Positions 1-9,008 are shown, counted from the first letter of the stretch. The stretch is DNA of 64,000 nt from JAJPJE01 sp963848375 (GCA_963848375.1 CAWKDK010000018.1:186001-250000), one strand, 5' to 3'. Numbers and translations are program-made. Notes: generated by a model from the letters alone, not told the origin.

Positions 1-429
1 GCTCACAATTCCGAACGGACGATAGTGATAGGCCACGTTCCAGCCATCCACGCGCATGTCGCGTTTCGGCAGCAGCCGGGTCTGGATTTGCGCCGCCAAT
101 TCGAGATCGCGCTCCAGCAGTCGCTGTTGTTCGGGAGGCAGACAATCGAGGCAGAACCGCACCAGGGGATTGGTAATCAATTCCTGGTCTTCGACTGCAT
201 CGTGGCAGTGTTCACATACCCCAAAGGTACCCTCTTCAATCCGCTCCAGCGCAGCATCCACTTCTTTCATTAGCTGGACGAGTTGTGTGGTCTGCAGGTC
301 GGGACGCGCCTGTTGCAACTGTTCGCGCCGGCGCAGGAGCTGGGTTCGAACTACTCGCCGCAAACTCGATGGCGCTTCGAAATCATTGGGAAGCTGGCCT
401 GGTTGATTGATCTTGGGTGCCGTTGCCAT
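1..429 (-). CDS. DksA/TraR-type zinc finger fused to RsbU/SpoIIE-like phosphatase (3' end outside window)
   Basis: This is the first 143 codons of a gene running off the left edge. Residues ~30-100 resemble a DksA/TraR zinc-finger module: a helical hairpin (RREQLQQARPDLQTTQLVQLM) followed by GVCEHCHDAV and a second pair in RFCLDCLPPEQQ, giving a C4 zinc site. After it comes ERDLELAAQIQTRLLPKRD, the usual entry into PP2C/SpoIIE phosphatases of the RsbU type, which dephosphorylate anti-sigma antagonists. The start is the ATG preceded by AGGAG at seven bases. The catalytic metal-binding residues lie outside the window, so enzymatic activity is inferred from the family entry motif only. Confidence 0.75.
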   Translation of the reverse strand, partial: MATAPKINQPGQLPNDFEAPSSLRRVVRTQLLRRREQLQQARPDLQTTQLVQLMKEVDAALERIEEGTFGVCEHCHDAVEDQELITNPLVRFCLDCLPPEQQRLLERDLELAAQIQTRLLPKRDMRVDGWNVAYHYRPFGIVS

Positions 430-809
430 AAACATCTCCTGCCGAGGACGATAAAGAATGTCCAGACATGCAGTCTATCTTCTAATTGATGGCAAACTGG
501 CAGCTTCGTCGCATCTTTTCTGGGGTACCAATACCGCTTCGGGAAGCGATCGACAGAGCGAAGAGTCCAACTATTTGATTGCAATGCAAAGACTTACGCG
601 TTAACATACGAAATTGAAATTTAGCAACTTCAGATCGGTCATGGGCATCTATCTCTTGTCGATCGACCTGCATACCCTGGGACATTTTCCAATCCAATGC
701 ACGGCGTGAGAGTGTCGTTTTGAGGCGTACCGCGTCTTTTATGGCAGGTTTGGGTTCTATTTACTAACGCCTACTTCGCCCAAAATGACCAGATATATAA
801 GGAGACATT
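430..809. other. Intergenic region between two divergent genes
   Basis: No convincing gene is seen. Short reading frames here lack ribosome binding sites and family signatures. The region must hold the divergent promoters of the phosphatase gene and the rpoZ-like gene, but I could not fix a clear -35/-10 pair. GGAG at 801-804 is the ribosome binding site of the next gene. Confidence 0.5.
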
Positions 810-1034
810 TTGAAGACCATGCGCTCTGATCTCGTATTCGATGCTTTACATACCATGAGAAACCGGTATATGCTTTGCCAGCTAGCCTCCAAAGCTACCC
901 GTCGATTCCATCGTCCCAATACCCGTATCCAGCAAACTATGAACGAGGTGTTGGAGAAGATTGCCGTTACGCCTAGTGAAGACGTAATGCGGATCCCCGA
1001 AGAAGCTCCCGAGGCGCAGAAGCGGGCTGCCTAA
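810..1034 (+). CDS. rpoZ: RNA polymerase omega subunit-like protein
   Basis: This 74-residue protein has the omega pattern: SDLVFDALHTMRNRYMLCQLASKATRR corresponds to the conserved helix pair (xRYxLxxxxAxRARx), followed by NTRIQQTMNEVLEKI. Omega helps assemble the polymerase beta-prime subunit. The start is a TTG with GGAG five bases upstream; the ATG at 819 is the alternative but lies 14 bases from the GGAG. The next gene is rho, so this is a transcription-machinery pair. The acidobacterial omega is short and diverged, hence moderate confidence. Confidence 0.65.
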   Translation: MKTMRSDLVFDALHTMRNRYMLCQLASKATRRFHRPNTRIQQTMNEVLEKIAVTPSEDVMRIPEEAPEAQKRAA

Positions 1035-1047
1035 TCAGCGCTTTTCC

Positions 1048-1078
1048 AAGCGCGCCTCCTACCCGCATTGGCGCGCTT
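1048..1078 (+). promoter_or_regulatory. Perfect 9-bp inverted repeat in the rho leader
   Basis: AAGCGCGCC (1048-1056) and GGCGCGCTT (1070-1078) can pair with a 13-base loop, directly after the rpoZ-like stop and about 50 bases before rho. No T-run follows, so it is not a classical intrinsic terminator. rho is autoregulated through its leader in several bacteria, which makes an attenuator or a Rho-dependent element possible; that is inference. Confidence 0.5.
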
Positions 1079-1130
1079 CAAGAGTCAGTCTAAAAAGACC
1101 CCCCTTGAAACACATTCCCCGTAGGTGATC

Positions 1131-2381
1131 ATGACCATAGCAGAACTGAAAGAAAAGAACATAACCGAGCTAACCCGCATAGCTCGTTCGCTGGACCTCC
1201 CCGGAGCCAGCGGTCTGCGCAAGCAAGACCTTATTTTTAAGATCCTTCAAGCACAGAGCGAAAAAGAGGGCCACATTTTTGCGGAAGGCGTATTGGAAAT
1301 CCTGCCCGATGGCTACGGATTCCTTCGCTCTCCCGATTACAACTACTTGCCCGGTCCGGACGACATTTATGTGTCGCCTTCGCAGATCCGCAAATTCGAT
1401 CTCAAGACCGGCGACACCATCAGCGGTCAGGTGCGTCCCCCACATGAGGGCGAAAAATACTTCGCGCTGGTGAAGATCGAAGCCGTTAACTTCGAGTCTC
1501 CCGAAGAAGCGCGCAACAAGATTCTCTTCGACAACCTGACTCCGCTTTATCCGCAGGAGCGGCTGAAGCTGGAAGTCACGCGCGAAAATTCCAGCGCCCG
1601 TGTAATGGATCTGCTGACGCCCGTGGGCAAAGGCCAGCGCGGCCTGATCGTTGCCCCTCCGCGTACCGGCAAGACCATGCTGCTGCAGAACCTGGCGAAC
1701 TCCATCACCACCAATCATCCGGAAGTTGTGCTCATCGTGCTGCTCATCGACGAGCGCCCGGAAGAAGTGACGGACATGCAGCGTTCGGTGAAGGGCGAAG
1801 TGATTTCGTCCACGTTCGATGAGCCCGCAGCTCGGCACGTTCAGGTCGCCGAAATGGTGATCGAAAAGGCCAAGCGCCTCGTCGAGCACAAGCGCGACGT
1901 GGTCATCCTGCTCGACTCGATCACGCGTCTGGCGCGTGCGTATAACACCATTGTTCCGCCCTCGGGCAAAGTGCTCTCCGGCGGCGTGGACTCCAACGCG
2001 CTCCAGCGTCCGAAGCGTTTCTTCGGCGCGGCTCGCAATATCGAAGAAGGCGGCTCGTTGACCATCATCGCCACCGCGCTGATCGATACCGGATCGCGTA
2101 TGGACGACGTGATCTTCGAAGAGTTCAAGGGCACGGGCAACATGGAAATCATTCTCGACCGCAAGCTGGTCGACAAGCGCGTGTTCCCGGCCATCGACAT
2201 TCAGCGCTCCGGCACCCGTAAGGAAGAGTTGTTGATCCCGCGCGAGGACCTGGCTCGTATATGGGTACTCCGCAAGGTGCTCAACCCGCTCTCGCCGACC
2301 GAAGCGATGGAGTTGCTCATCGACAAGCTCAGCAAGACGAAGAGCAATGGCGAGTTCCTGTCGAATATGAGCAGCTTATAA
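1131..2381 (+). CDS. rho: Transcription termination factor Rho
   Basis: This hexameric RNA helicase ends transcription at Rho-dependent sites. The start MTIAELKEKNITELTRIARSL is the family's N-terminal helix bundle, followed by the cold-shock-like RNA-binding domain (EGVLEILPDGYGFLRSPDYNYLPGPDDIYVSPSQIR split around residues 50-90). The Walker A is PPRTGKTMLLQ (~178), with LLIDERPEEVTDM and the Walker B region VVILLDSITRLARAYN, and the Q/R-loop region follows. The length (~416 aa) is normal. A GTG two codons upstream (1125) is the alternative start; the ATG matches the family start better. A terminator hairpin follows 46 bases after the stop. Confidence 0.97.
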   Translation: MTIAELKEKNITELTRIARSLDLPGASGLRKQDLIFKILQAQSEKEGHIFAEGVLEILPDGYGFLRSPDYNYLPGPDDIYVSPSQIRKFDLKTGDTISGQVRPPHEGEKYFALVKIEAVNFESPEEARNKILFDNLTPLYPQERLKLEVTRENSSARVMDLLTPVGKGQRGLIVAPPRTGKTMLLQNLANSITTNHPEVVLIVLLIDERPEEVTDMQRSVKGEVISSTFDEPAARHVQVAEMVIEKAKRLVEHKRDVVILLDSITRLARAYNTIVPPSGKVLSGGVDSNALQRPKRFFGAARNIEEGGSLTIIATALIDTGSRMDDVIFEEFKGTGNMEIILDRKLVDKRVFPAIDIQRSGTRKEELLIPREDLARIWVLRKVLNPLSPTEAMELLIDKLSKTKSNGEFLSNMSSL

Positions 2382-2427
2382 GTTCGTTTTCGAACTGACG
2401 TTTAGTTCGGATCGAAGGTGATCAAGA

Positions 2428-2457
2428 AGCCCAGGTGAAGAGCCTGGGCTTTTTGTT
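2428..2457 (+). terminator. Intrinsic terminator after rho
   Basis: AGCCCAGG (2428-2435) pairs perfectly with CCTGGGCT (2443-2450) around a 7-base loop, followed by TTTTGTTTT. Confidence 0.9.
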
Positions 2458-2884
2458 TTGGATTTTGCTTGTGTGGGGCGGACATTCCTGTCCGCCCGGT
2501 TTTGATTTGTAACTTTGATGGCGCGAGGTCGCAAGACTCCACGATCCTGTCATCCCCATTCTTACCAGATTCGTGTCAAGTCCCCAAAAACGCGAAATTC
2601 CCGCTAACTCCCTCATTCCATTCCAAAAATAAACTTCGCGAAAGTGTCCAGTAGGTGCCACGCTGAATTTGTCACAATAGAACTAGCATCGTAAAACGAT
2701 CGACTGGAAGGTGGGAACGGCACTTCATCCGACGGATCATCCGTCGCATATCCGACGGACGATCCGAGCCAGATCCGTCGGATAAATTTGCCGTCCGACG
2801 GATACTTGCTTTGTTTTCAACGAAAGACTGCGGAGGACCCCCTCCCCCTGCGGAATCCGACAGATTCGTAGGCCGGAGCGTCGC
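2458..2884. other. Intergenic region with hairpins and a TCCGACGGA repeat cluster
   Basis: No gene is seen. It contains an inverted repeat GGCGGAC/GTCCGCC around 2477-2496 and the separate TCCGACGGA cluster at 2727-2803. Confidence 0.6.
2727..2803. repeat. Cluster of TCCGACGGA / TCCGTCGGA motifs
   Basis: Within 77 bases the motif ATCCGACGGAT or its inverse appears about five times (around 2727, 2739, 2751, 2772 and 2794), some copies imperfect. Neighbouring copies lie in opposite orientations, so several alternative hairpins can form. It sits between the ends of two convergent genes (rho and yjbQ), which suggests a structural or transcript-end role rather than an operator. Confidence 0.7.
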
Positions 2885-3298
2885 TTATTCGCCCATGACT
2901 TTGATCACCAGCCGCTTCGGACGCTGCCCGTCAAACTCGGCATAGAACACGCGTTGCCATGGGCCAAGATCGAGCTTGCCGTCAGTAATCGGCAGGATCA
3001 CTTGATGGTGTACGAGCAGCGCTTTCAAATGCGAATCGCCATTGGTCTCGCCGGTATCGTGATGGTGATAGTCCTCGCGAAAAGGCGCGAGCTCTTCCAG
3101 CCACTTGTCGATGTCCTCGATCAGCCCGGACTCGTTATCGTTCACGTAGACGCCGGCGGTGATGTGCATGGCCGAAACCAGCACCATGCCTTCTTTGACG
3201 CCGCTCTTCTTGACCGCGGCTTCCACTTGCGGAGTGATGTGAATGTATTCGCGATGCTTCTTGGTATTGAAGGTCAGATGTTCGGTGAGGAAACGCAT
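2885..3298 (-). CDS. YjbQ / UPF0047 family protein
   Basis: This 137-residue protein matches the small UPF0047 fold: VLVSAMHITAGVYVNDNE, then the metal-site stretch EDYHHHDTGETNGDSHLKA with three adjacent histidines, then LDLGPWQRVFYAEFDG near the end. Members were reported to have weak thiamine-phosphate synthase activity; the natural role is uncertain. Length is typical. It is convergent with rho and alone on its strand. The ATG has only a weak upstream purine stretch (GAG). Confidence 0.9.
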   Translation of the reverse strand: MRFLTEHLTFNTKKHREYIHITPQVEAAVKKSGVKEGMVLVSAMHITAGVYVNDNESGLIEDIDKWLEELAPFREDYHHHDTGETNGDSHLKALLVHHQVILPITDGKLDLGPWQRVFYAEFDGQRPKRLVIKVMGE

Positions 3299-3616
3299 GA
3301 TTCAGTATCTCAGTACGTCGGTATTTCAGTATCCCGCGAAGAGTGCGAGCGCGCATCACGCGCCACCAGAGCTGCTGACGACCACAAATGTCATTGGACC
3401 ACGACGTCATGGTGACGCTGACCCTGAGCATCGCGAAGGGAAAGCGGAATCCATCTATGCATTTTTCAGCAAGACGGATGTGCTGAATGACCTGATCTGC
3501 TGAATTACTGACGTACTGAAGAACCGGCATCGTCCTTAACCGTGCCTTCGTATTTTTACAATCACGACGCACGCGCTTCCGTTATATTGGTTCGACTTAA
3601 TGGGAGAGGATTTTCA
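3299..3616. repeat. Intergenic region with irregular CAGTA-type short repeats
   Basis: From 3302 to 3336 the motif TCAGTA recurs about every ten bases, and near 3480-3525 the inverse motif (CTGAA, TACTGA) recurs. The two patches are in inverted orientation and could pair over about 200 bases. No gene between them has a usable start or family match. GGGAGAGG at 3602-3609 is the ribosome binding site of the next gene. Confidence 0.5.
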
Positions 3617-4249
3617 ATGCACAAAAGAAATTTGCAGTGTCGAATCCTGCTGTTAGCCACGCTTCTGATCGGCGTGGGAGTGCAGGCGCAAACGCTTTCC
3701 GCTGCCGACAAAGAGAAAGCGATCAAGTACCTGGAGAGTACCAAACAGGGCGTAACCGACGCTACCAAGGGTCTGACGCCAGAGCAGTGGAACTTCAAAG
3801 CCGGTCCGGATCGCTGGTCGATCGCGCAGTGCGCGGAGCACATCGCTGCAGCCGAAGATCTGCTTTTCGGCATGATCACCAATCAGGTCATGAAAGCTCC
3901 TGCGCGCACGAAGCCAGAAGACCTTGTGCTGCTGGACGAAATGGTGATCACACGCGTTCCCGATCGCAGCCATAAGGCCCAGGCTCCGGAACCGCTGAAG
4001 CCGACCAATCGTTTCGGATCTCCGGAAGCCGCAGTGAAGCATTTCGATGACAGCCGTGCAGAGACCATTGCCTTCCTCGAGAAGACTCCTGATCTGCGCG
4101 CTCATGCAACCGACAGTCCGCTGGGAAAACAACTGGATGCCTACGAGTGGGTCTTATTCATTGCGGCGCACAGCAAGCGGCATACCGAGCAAATCCTGGA
4201 AGTGAAAGCCGATCCGAACTTCCCGAAGGGAACAGCAGCGGGCTTTTAG
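3617..4249 (+). CDS. Secreted DinB-like four-helix protein
   Basis: This is a 210-residue protein with a Sec signal peptide (LLLATLLIGVGVQAQ, ending near residue 25) and a DinB_2 four-helix bundle. The histidine of SIAQCAEHIAAAED and those of FIAAHSKRHTEQI form the metal triad of the superfamily. Members include thiol transferases and metal-dependent hydrolases; the substrate here is unknown. The start was chosen at 3617 because GGGAGAGG lies eight bases upstream and the signal peptide begins there. The signal peptide implies the periplasm or outside. Confidence 0.82.
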   Translation: MHKRNLQCRILLLATLLIGVGVQAQTLSAADKEKAIKYLESTKQGVTDATKGLTPEQWNFKAGPDRWSIAQCAEHIAAAEDLLFGMITNQVMKAPARTKPEDLVLLDEMVITRVPDRSHKAQAPEPLKPTNRFGSPEAAVKHFDDSRAETIAFLEKTPDLRAHATDSPLGKQLDAYEWVLFIAAHSKRHTEQILEVKADPNFPKGTAAGF

Positions 4250-4331
4250 CTGCTAGCTCTTAGCACTTAGCTTTTAGCTCTTAGCCACAAACGTTCGGGG
4301 GCTAAATGCTAACTGCTGATTGCTAAGAGCT
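4250..4331. repeat. TAGC/GCTA short-repeat patch
   Basis: The hexamer-like unit TAGC(T)CTTAGC recurs about five times on one side and is partly mirrored by GCTAA, GCTGA and GCTAAG on the other, giving a loose hairpin between the convergent dinB-like and ftsK genes. It probably serves as a bidirectional transcript end. Confidence 0.55.
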
Positions 4332-4334
4332 TCT

Positions 4335-6736
4335 TTACCGCATCGACTCTTCTACTTCGCTCAGCCAGTCCGGACGTTTCAGGATTTCGCGCGGCTTGGG
4401 ACCATCCGCTGGACCGACTATTCCGTCGCGCTCCATCAGATCGATGAGATGAGCGGCGCGCCCATAACCGATTCGCAAACGGCGCTGCAGCAGGGAAGTG
4501 GACGCCTTGCCGAACTCGAGGACCAGCTTCACAGCATCCTGGAAGAGTTCGTCATTGTCGTTCTCGTCGCCCAAATCTCCGCCTTCGGAGCGGCCATTCT
4601 CATCCTTGGGAGCTTCAAGGAAAGCCTGCTGATACTGCGCGGCGCCTTGCGATTTCCAGAACTCGACCACTGCAGCGATTTCTTTTTCAGTCGTGTACGG
4701 CGCGTGCAGCCGATGCAGTCGAGAAGAGCCTGAGGGCAGATACAGCATGTCGCCGCGTCCAAGCAGAGCCTCTGAACCGTTCGCATCGAGGATCGTTCGG
4801 GAATCGACTTTCGTCGCCACGCGGAACGAGATGCGTGCCGGGAAGTTCGCCTTGATCAGTCCAGTGATCACATCGACCGACGGGCGCTGTGTCGCCAGAA
4901 TCATGTGAATGCCGACAGCGCGCGCCATCTGCGCCAGGCGCGTGATCGACTCTTCCACGTTCGACTGATCGAGCATCATCAGGTCAGCCAACTCGTCGAT
5001 GATGATGACGATGTACGGGATCGGCCCTTCCTGCTGCTCTTCGCCGAATAGGCTGGGCGTCTTCTCTTCCTCGAACAGGTGGTTATATTGCGCGATATTG
5101 CGTACGCCGCGGCTGGCCAGCAGCTTCAAGCGTCGTTCCATTTCGCGCACTGCGTTGCGGAGAGCATAGGCAGCCAACTTCGGCTCGGTGATGATCGGCG
5201 TATAAAGGTGCGGGACGCCATCGTAAACGCCAAGTTCCACGCGCTTCGGATCCACCATGATCATGCGCACCTGGTCGGGCGTGGCCTTGTACAGGATCGA
5301 CGCGATCATGGCGTTGATGGCCACGCTCTTGCCTGATCCGGTAGAGCCGGCGATGAGCAAGTGAGGCATGGTCGCCAAATCGGCGACGTTGATGCGGCCG
5401 TTGATGTCTTTGCCGAGCGCCAACGTGAGCTTTGACTTGGTTGCGTTGAACTCCGTGGACTCAACCATCTCACGGAGCCAGATGGTTTCGCGCTCGCGGT
5501 TCGGAACCTGTATGCCGACGGTCGACTTACCGGCCATGCGCTCGATCAGGATGCTCTCGGCACGCAGCGCCAGGCAGAGATCGTCGCACAGGCCGGTGAT
5601 GCGGCTGTACTTGATGCCGGCCTCGGGCTTCATCTCAAACGTGGTGACCACCGGGCCAGGGTTGATCTGCGTGATCTGACCGCGCACGTCGAACTCGGCG
5701 CATTTCTCGGTCAGCACGCGCGCCAGGCTTTTCAGTTCATCTTCATCGACGGCGAACTGCTCAGCCGGACGATTCAGCAGTGCGCTGGAAGGCAGCTTGT
5801 AACCAGCATGCATCTTGGGCATGGTGGTCTTGTTCTTCAGATCTTCGTCAGCGCGATTGGTGACCTCCGGAACGATCGCTTCCGGAGTGCTGTTCGGTGC
5901 CGGTCCGGCGGCGGAGCGTGGCAGTGGGCCGCGATCTTCTTCCAGCATGCGCTCGATGCCGGTCTTCTTAGTAGCTGCTGGACTGACGGTGATCGGCGGA
6001 ATGGGCGGCTGATCCTGAAGCCGCTTCTGTACCAGTTGCGTCGCGACTACCGGCTTAGCAGCGCGACGCTTCTCCAACTCCTTGGCGGCCTGTGCCTTCT
6101 CTCGCGCACGCTTCCAGTCTTCGATCCGATCCCAAGCCGCGTATAAGAACGAGAATCGAGCAGGGAACCATACCTGGATCGACGTGAACGAGAACGCGGT
6201 GCAGAGATACAGCGCAACGGCGATCGCCGCGATCGAGACGATGTAAGCGCCGGCGAGGTTCAAGTAATGAACGAGAACGTCGGAGCTAATCCGGCCGAGC
6301 AGACCTTCAGCGGGAATCGCACGCGCCCAGCGGAAGTGCCAGGGCAAAGCGCCAGTAGCGCTGACGAAAACAGGACGAGGGAAATCGATCCAAAGGTTTT
6401 CGCCAGGGGCGAAGTCACGGCACGCGAGCGGAACCAACGCTGCGCCAGAAACCCGAGGCAAACGGGAATCAGGAACGCGGAGACTCCGAACAGTTGGAAT
6501 ACGAGGTCGCTGCCATAGGCACCGACCGGCCCGATCCAATTCTGTGCGGGACGCGAAGGCAGGCGCAGGCCCGCGGTGTTGAACGACGAGTCGAGGGGCG
6601 AATAGGTGATGAGCGCAAGGAAAAGGAGGAGCGCGGAGACGAACAGGAGAAAGCCCACCAGCTCATTGAGCCGGCGGTTCCTGGTCGGCGTGAAGATCCG
6701 AGAAAAAAACTTCATGAAGGCGTGTTCGTGCTTCAC
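4335..6736 (-). CDS. ftsK: DNA translocase FtsK/SpoIIIE (apparent frameshift near 6345)
   Basis: FtsK pumps DNA toward dif during division. The N-terminal membrane part (NELVGFLLFVSALLLFLALI and two more segments) lies in one frame from 6736. The last membrane segments (LNLAGAYIVSIAAIAVALYL), linker and motor lie in another frame down to 4335. The motor has LIAGSTGSGKSVAINAMI (Walker A), YIVIIIDELADLMM (Walker B) and ATQRPSVDVITG. The winged-helix gamma domain follows (KASTSLLQRRLRIGYGRAA). The reading frame changes at GCTTTGCCC (6341-6350), where LLAL should continue into PWHFRWARAIPAEGLLGR. One missing base would restore ~800 residues. The start is GTG 6736 or ATG 6715; neither has a strong ribosome site. 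Confidence 0.93.
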
Positions 6737-7023
6737 GGGGACACCGCTATTCGAAATCAGAGCTGCTTAAATAAGGACGCGAACTCCCGGCACAGTCCCA
6801 ACGAAGCCGCACGAAGTACACCAGAGCAGGAGTCATTATGCCAAGAAATCGGCCCGACGTTGGGGAAAAAGAAGTACAGGGGTGACGGCTGGGGTGCATT
6901 GTCCTTGTGGACAAGCCTAAGTCTTTCCGTATCTGGGACTTGGTATCGCTTTGGAATGGCATGCATGAGGCTCGCATACATCCCTCTTTCGCCCGCCATG
7001 GCGTCCCAATCACAATGGCATGC

Positions 7024-7464
7024 ATGTTGACTCTAGCTACTCTGCAAAAGCTGATCAGTGAGGAATCGAGTCGCCGCGAGCAGATCCGGCAACATCTTGA
7101 AGCCGCACTTGAACTATTGATGACGCCGTCCGTCGCGTCCGGATCCGCAGCGGTCGCCGCTCCTGAAGTCAGGTCGGAGCCCAAGGCCGAAGCGCAACCC
7201 GCGCCTCCGCGCACACCCGAGCGCCGTCACTATATGGAAAAGATCGTCGCGCTGTTGATTGCCGCGAATCGTCCCATGAGTCCCGCCGAATTGCGCGATG
7301 AGATCCGGAAAGAGATACCGACTACCACGCGCGAGGCACTCGAACGAGCGATCTGGCTCGAACTGCGCAAAGACAAGCCGCGGCTCGCACGGTTGGGCGA
7401 GGGTAAGTATGGCTTGCCCGAGTGGCGCTATCGCTGGATTACGGATGGGGCGGTGGCGAAGTGA
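7024..7464 (+). CDS. Hypothetical protein with C-terminal winged-helix-like domain
   Basis: The frame is open from 6907, but the most likely start is the ATG at 7024 (MLTLATLQKLISEESSRREQ), giving 146 residues. An N-terminal coiled helix and an Ala/Pro-rich linker are followed by HYMEKIVALLIAANRPMSPAELRDEIRKEIPTT, which looks like a small winged helix (HARE-HTH or similar), then LEGKYGL-type beta hairpin residues (ARLGEGKYGLPEW). A role in DNA binding is inference. A 13-base direct repeat (AATGGCATGCATG) occurs at 6954 and 7014, around the start. Confidence 0.65.
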   Translation: MLTLATLQKLISEESSRREQIRQHLEAALELLMTPSVASGSAAVAAPEVRSEPKAEAQPAPPRTPERRHYMEKIVALLIAANRPMSPAELRDEIRKEIPTTTREALERAIWLELRKDKPRLARLGEGKYGLPEWRYRWITDGAVAK

Positions 7465-7480
7465 AAAACTACCTTTCCCA

Positions 7481-7510
7481 CCTCGCCAAAGCGGGCGAGA
7501 TGGGGCACCC
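7481..7510. repeat. Short hairpin repeat of the GGGGCACCC type
   Basis: CCTCGCC AAAG CGGGCGAG ATGGGGCACCC. The same layout recurs at 9009, 38619, 39737, 44257 and 48079. Here it sits between two convergent genes, suggesting a transcript-end or REP-like role. Confidence 0.7.
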
Positions 7511-7524
7511 GCAAGGTGGTTCTC

Positions 7525-8106
7525 CTACCGCGGATCGCGGCTGATCCACTTCTCTTCGGTGGCGACCGGTGCGCTCAAAATCATGTTCAGCAGTTCCTCG
7601 GGATCGGCGGAGCAGCGAATCAGCTTGCGGTTGGATGCCTTCAAGAATTGTTCCGCCACAGCGTGGTCCAGGAACTGAAGCAGCGAATCATAGAAACCCT
7701 CGACATTCAGCAGGCCGCAGGGCTTTGGATGCAATTGAAGCTGCGCCCAGGTGACGATCTCGCAGAACTCTTCCAGTGTTCCGTAGCCACCGGGCAGAGC
7801 AATGAAACCGTCCGATAAATCGGCCATCAGCGCCTTGCGCTCGTGCATGGACTCCACGATGCGCAAATCTTTCAGGTGCTGGTGAGCAACTTCCTTGTGA
7901 ACCAGAAAGCGCGGGATCACGCCGATGACATCGCCGCCGTGCTCGAGCACCGAGTCGGCGATCAGACCCATGAGTCCGACGTTGCCTCCGCCGTAGACGA
8001 GGCCAATCTGCCGCTTGGCAAGAATCTTCCCCAACTTCACTGCGGTTCTGGCATAACTCGGGCGCGCACCGGTGCTCGAGCCGCAGAAGACGCAGACGCG
8101 TTTCAC
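7525..8106 (-). CDS. LOG family nucleotide phosphoribohydrolase (TIGR00730)
   Basis: This 193-residue Rossmann protein carries the family motifs VFCGSSTGARPSY, GLVYGGGNVGLMG, HERKALM and the catalytic PGGYGTLEEF. Family members release a nucleobase from nucleoside monophosphates (cytokinin activation or purine nucleotide cleavage). The GTG start overlaps the uppP stop in the string GTGA, so translation is probably coupled to uppP. The open frame extends 55 codons upstream, but that part is the antisense-frame shadow of uppP. Confidence 0.93.
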   Translation of the reverse strand: MKRVCVFCGSSTGARPSYARTAVKLGKILAKRQIGLVYGGGNVGLMGLIADSVLEHGGDVIGVIPRFLVHKEVAHQHLKDLRIVESMHERKALMADLSDGFIALPGGYGTLEEFCEIVTWAQLQLHPKPCGLLNVEGFYDSLLQFLDHAVAEQFLKASNRKLIRCSADPEELLNMILSAPVATEEKWISRDPR

Positions 8107-8981
8107 GCAGCCGCTCCGCGCAGAGCCCAGATCAAGACCGCCGTTCCTACGATGATCCGGTAGATGGCGAAAGGGACGAATCCGCGCGTGCGCACCCAGC
8201 GCATGAACCACGCAACCACGATGTACGCAACGATGAACGAGACCACGAATCCGATGGCGAGCGTAATCCATTCATGCGGATTCGACGGAGCTGCGCCAAT
8301 GGGTAACCCGGTGGTCTTCGAGGGCCGCATGGATTTCAGCAGGTCGTAGCAGGTGGCAGCGACCATGGTTGGAATTGAAACGAAGAAAGAGAATTCGAGC
8401 GCTGCCGATCGCGACATGCCCGCCAGTTGCCCAGCGGCGATCGTTGACATCGAACGCGACGTGCCGGGGAAAACAGCCGAGGTGATCTGGCACAATCCGA
8501 TCCAGACGGCTTGCCCCACGCTCATGTCCTGAACATCAGTCGTGCGCAGCGGAATCACTTTACGTTCGTAGAGAGCATCGACGATCCACATCACGATGCC
8601 GCCGACCACAAGCGAAGTGCCCATGATGATGAGGCTCTCGAGATGTTTGCCGATGACCTTGGTCAGCAGGAATGCGGGAACGGCGGTGCAGACGAAGGCG
8701 ATGAGGGTCAACGTGAGCGGGTGATCCCAAACAGATTTGTCGCCGCGCGGACCATGCGGAAACGTCGAAACAAAATCGACAATTCGCTTGCGAAAGTAGA
8801 TCGGCAGACACAAGATGGCGCCAAGCTGGATGACGATAGAGAACATCTTCCAATAGCCGTTGCCCAGGTCCATGCCGAGCAATGCTTCGGAGATGCGCAG
8901 GTGCGCGGTGGAGCTGACAGGAAGAAATTCGGTTAAGCCTTCAATAATGCCCAGCAGAAGTGCGAGCAGGTAATCGGTCAA
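8103..8981 (-). CDS. uppP: Undecaprenyl-diphosphate phosphatase UppP/BacA
   Basis: This integral membrane enzyme recycles the lipid carrier for peptidoglycan by dephosphorylating undecaprenyl diphosphate. The sequence shows GIIEGLTEFLPVSSTAH with the catalytic glutamates, and FPGTSRSMSTIAAGQLAGMSR, the second conserved motif, within about seven membrane helices. The start is TTG at 8981, six bases after GGAGG; upstream residues read as charged nonsense and overlap a repeat. Length ~292 aa is slightly longer than E. coli UppP. It is coupled to the LOG gene downstream. Confidence 0.95.
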   Translation of the reverse strand: MTDYLLALLLGIIEGLTEFLPVSSTAHLRISEALLGMDLGNGYWKMFSIVIQLGAILCLPIYFRKRIVDFVSTFPHGPRGDKSVWDHPLTLTLIAFVCTAVPAFLLTKVIGKHLESLIIMGTSLVVGGIVMWIVDALYERKVIPLRTTDVQDMSVGQAVWIGLCQITSAVFPGTSRSMSTIAAGQLAGMSRSAALEFSFFVSIPTMVAATCYDLLKSMRPSKTTGLPIGAAPSNPHEWITLAIGFVVSFIVAYIVVAWFMRWVRTRGFVPFAIYRIIVGTAVLIWALRGAAA

Positions 8982-9008
8982 ACGTCCTCCACCACTTTCT
9001 CGTTCCCG

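Noticed and set aside
1170..1889. A 239-residue minus-strand reading frame inside rho
   Set aside because: It is the antisense shadow of a highly conserved gene and has no ribosome site or family pattern.
2701..2815. A CRISPR array
   Set aside because: The repeated 9-mers are too short, alternate in orientation and have no constant spacer length; no cas gene is present.
3135..3572. A 145-residue minus-strand protein upstream of yjbQ
   Set aside because: No ribosome site, covers repeat patches and the antisense of yjbQ, and its Arg/His-rich composition is not protein-like.
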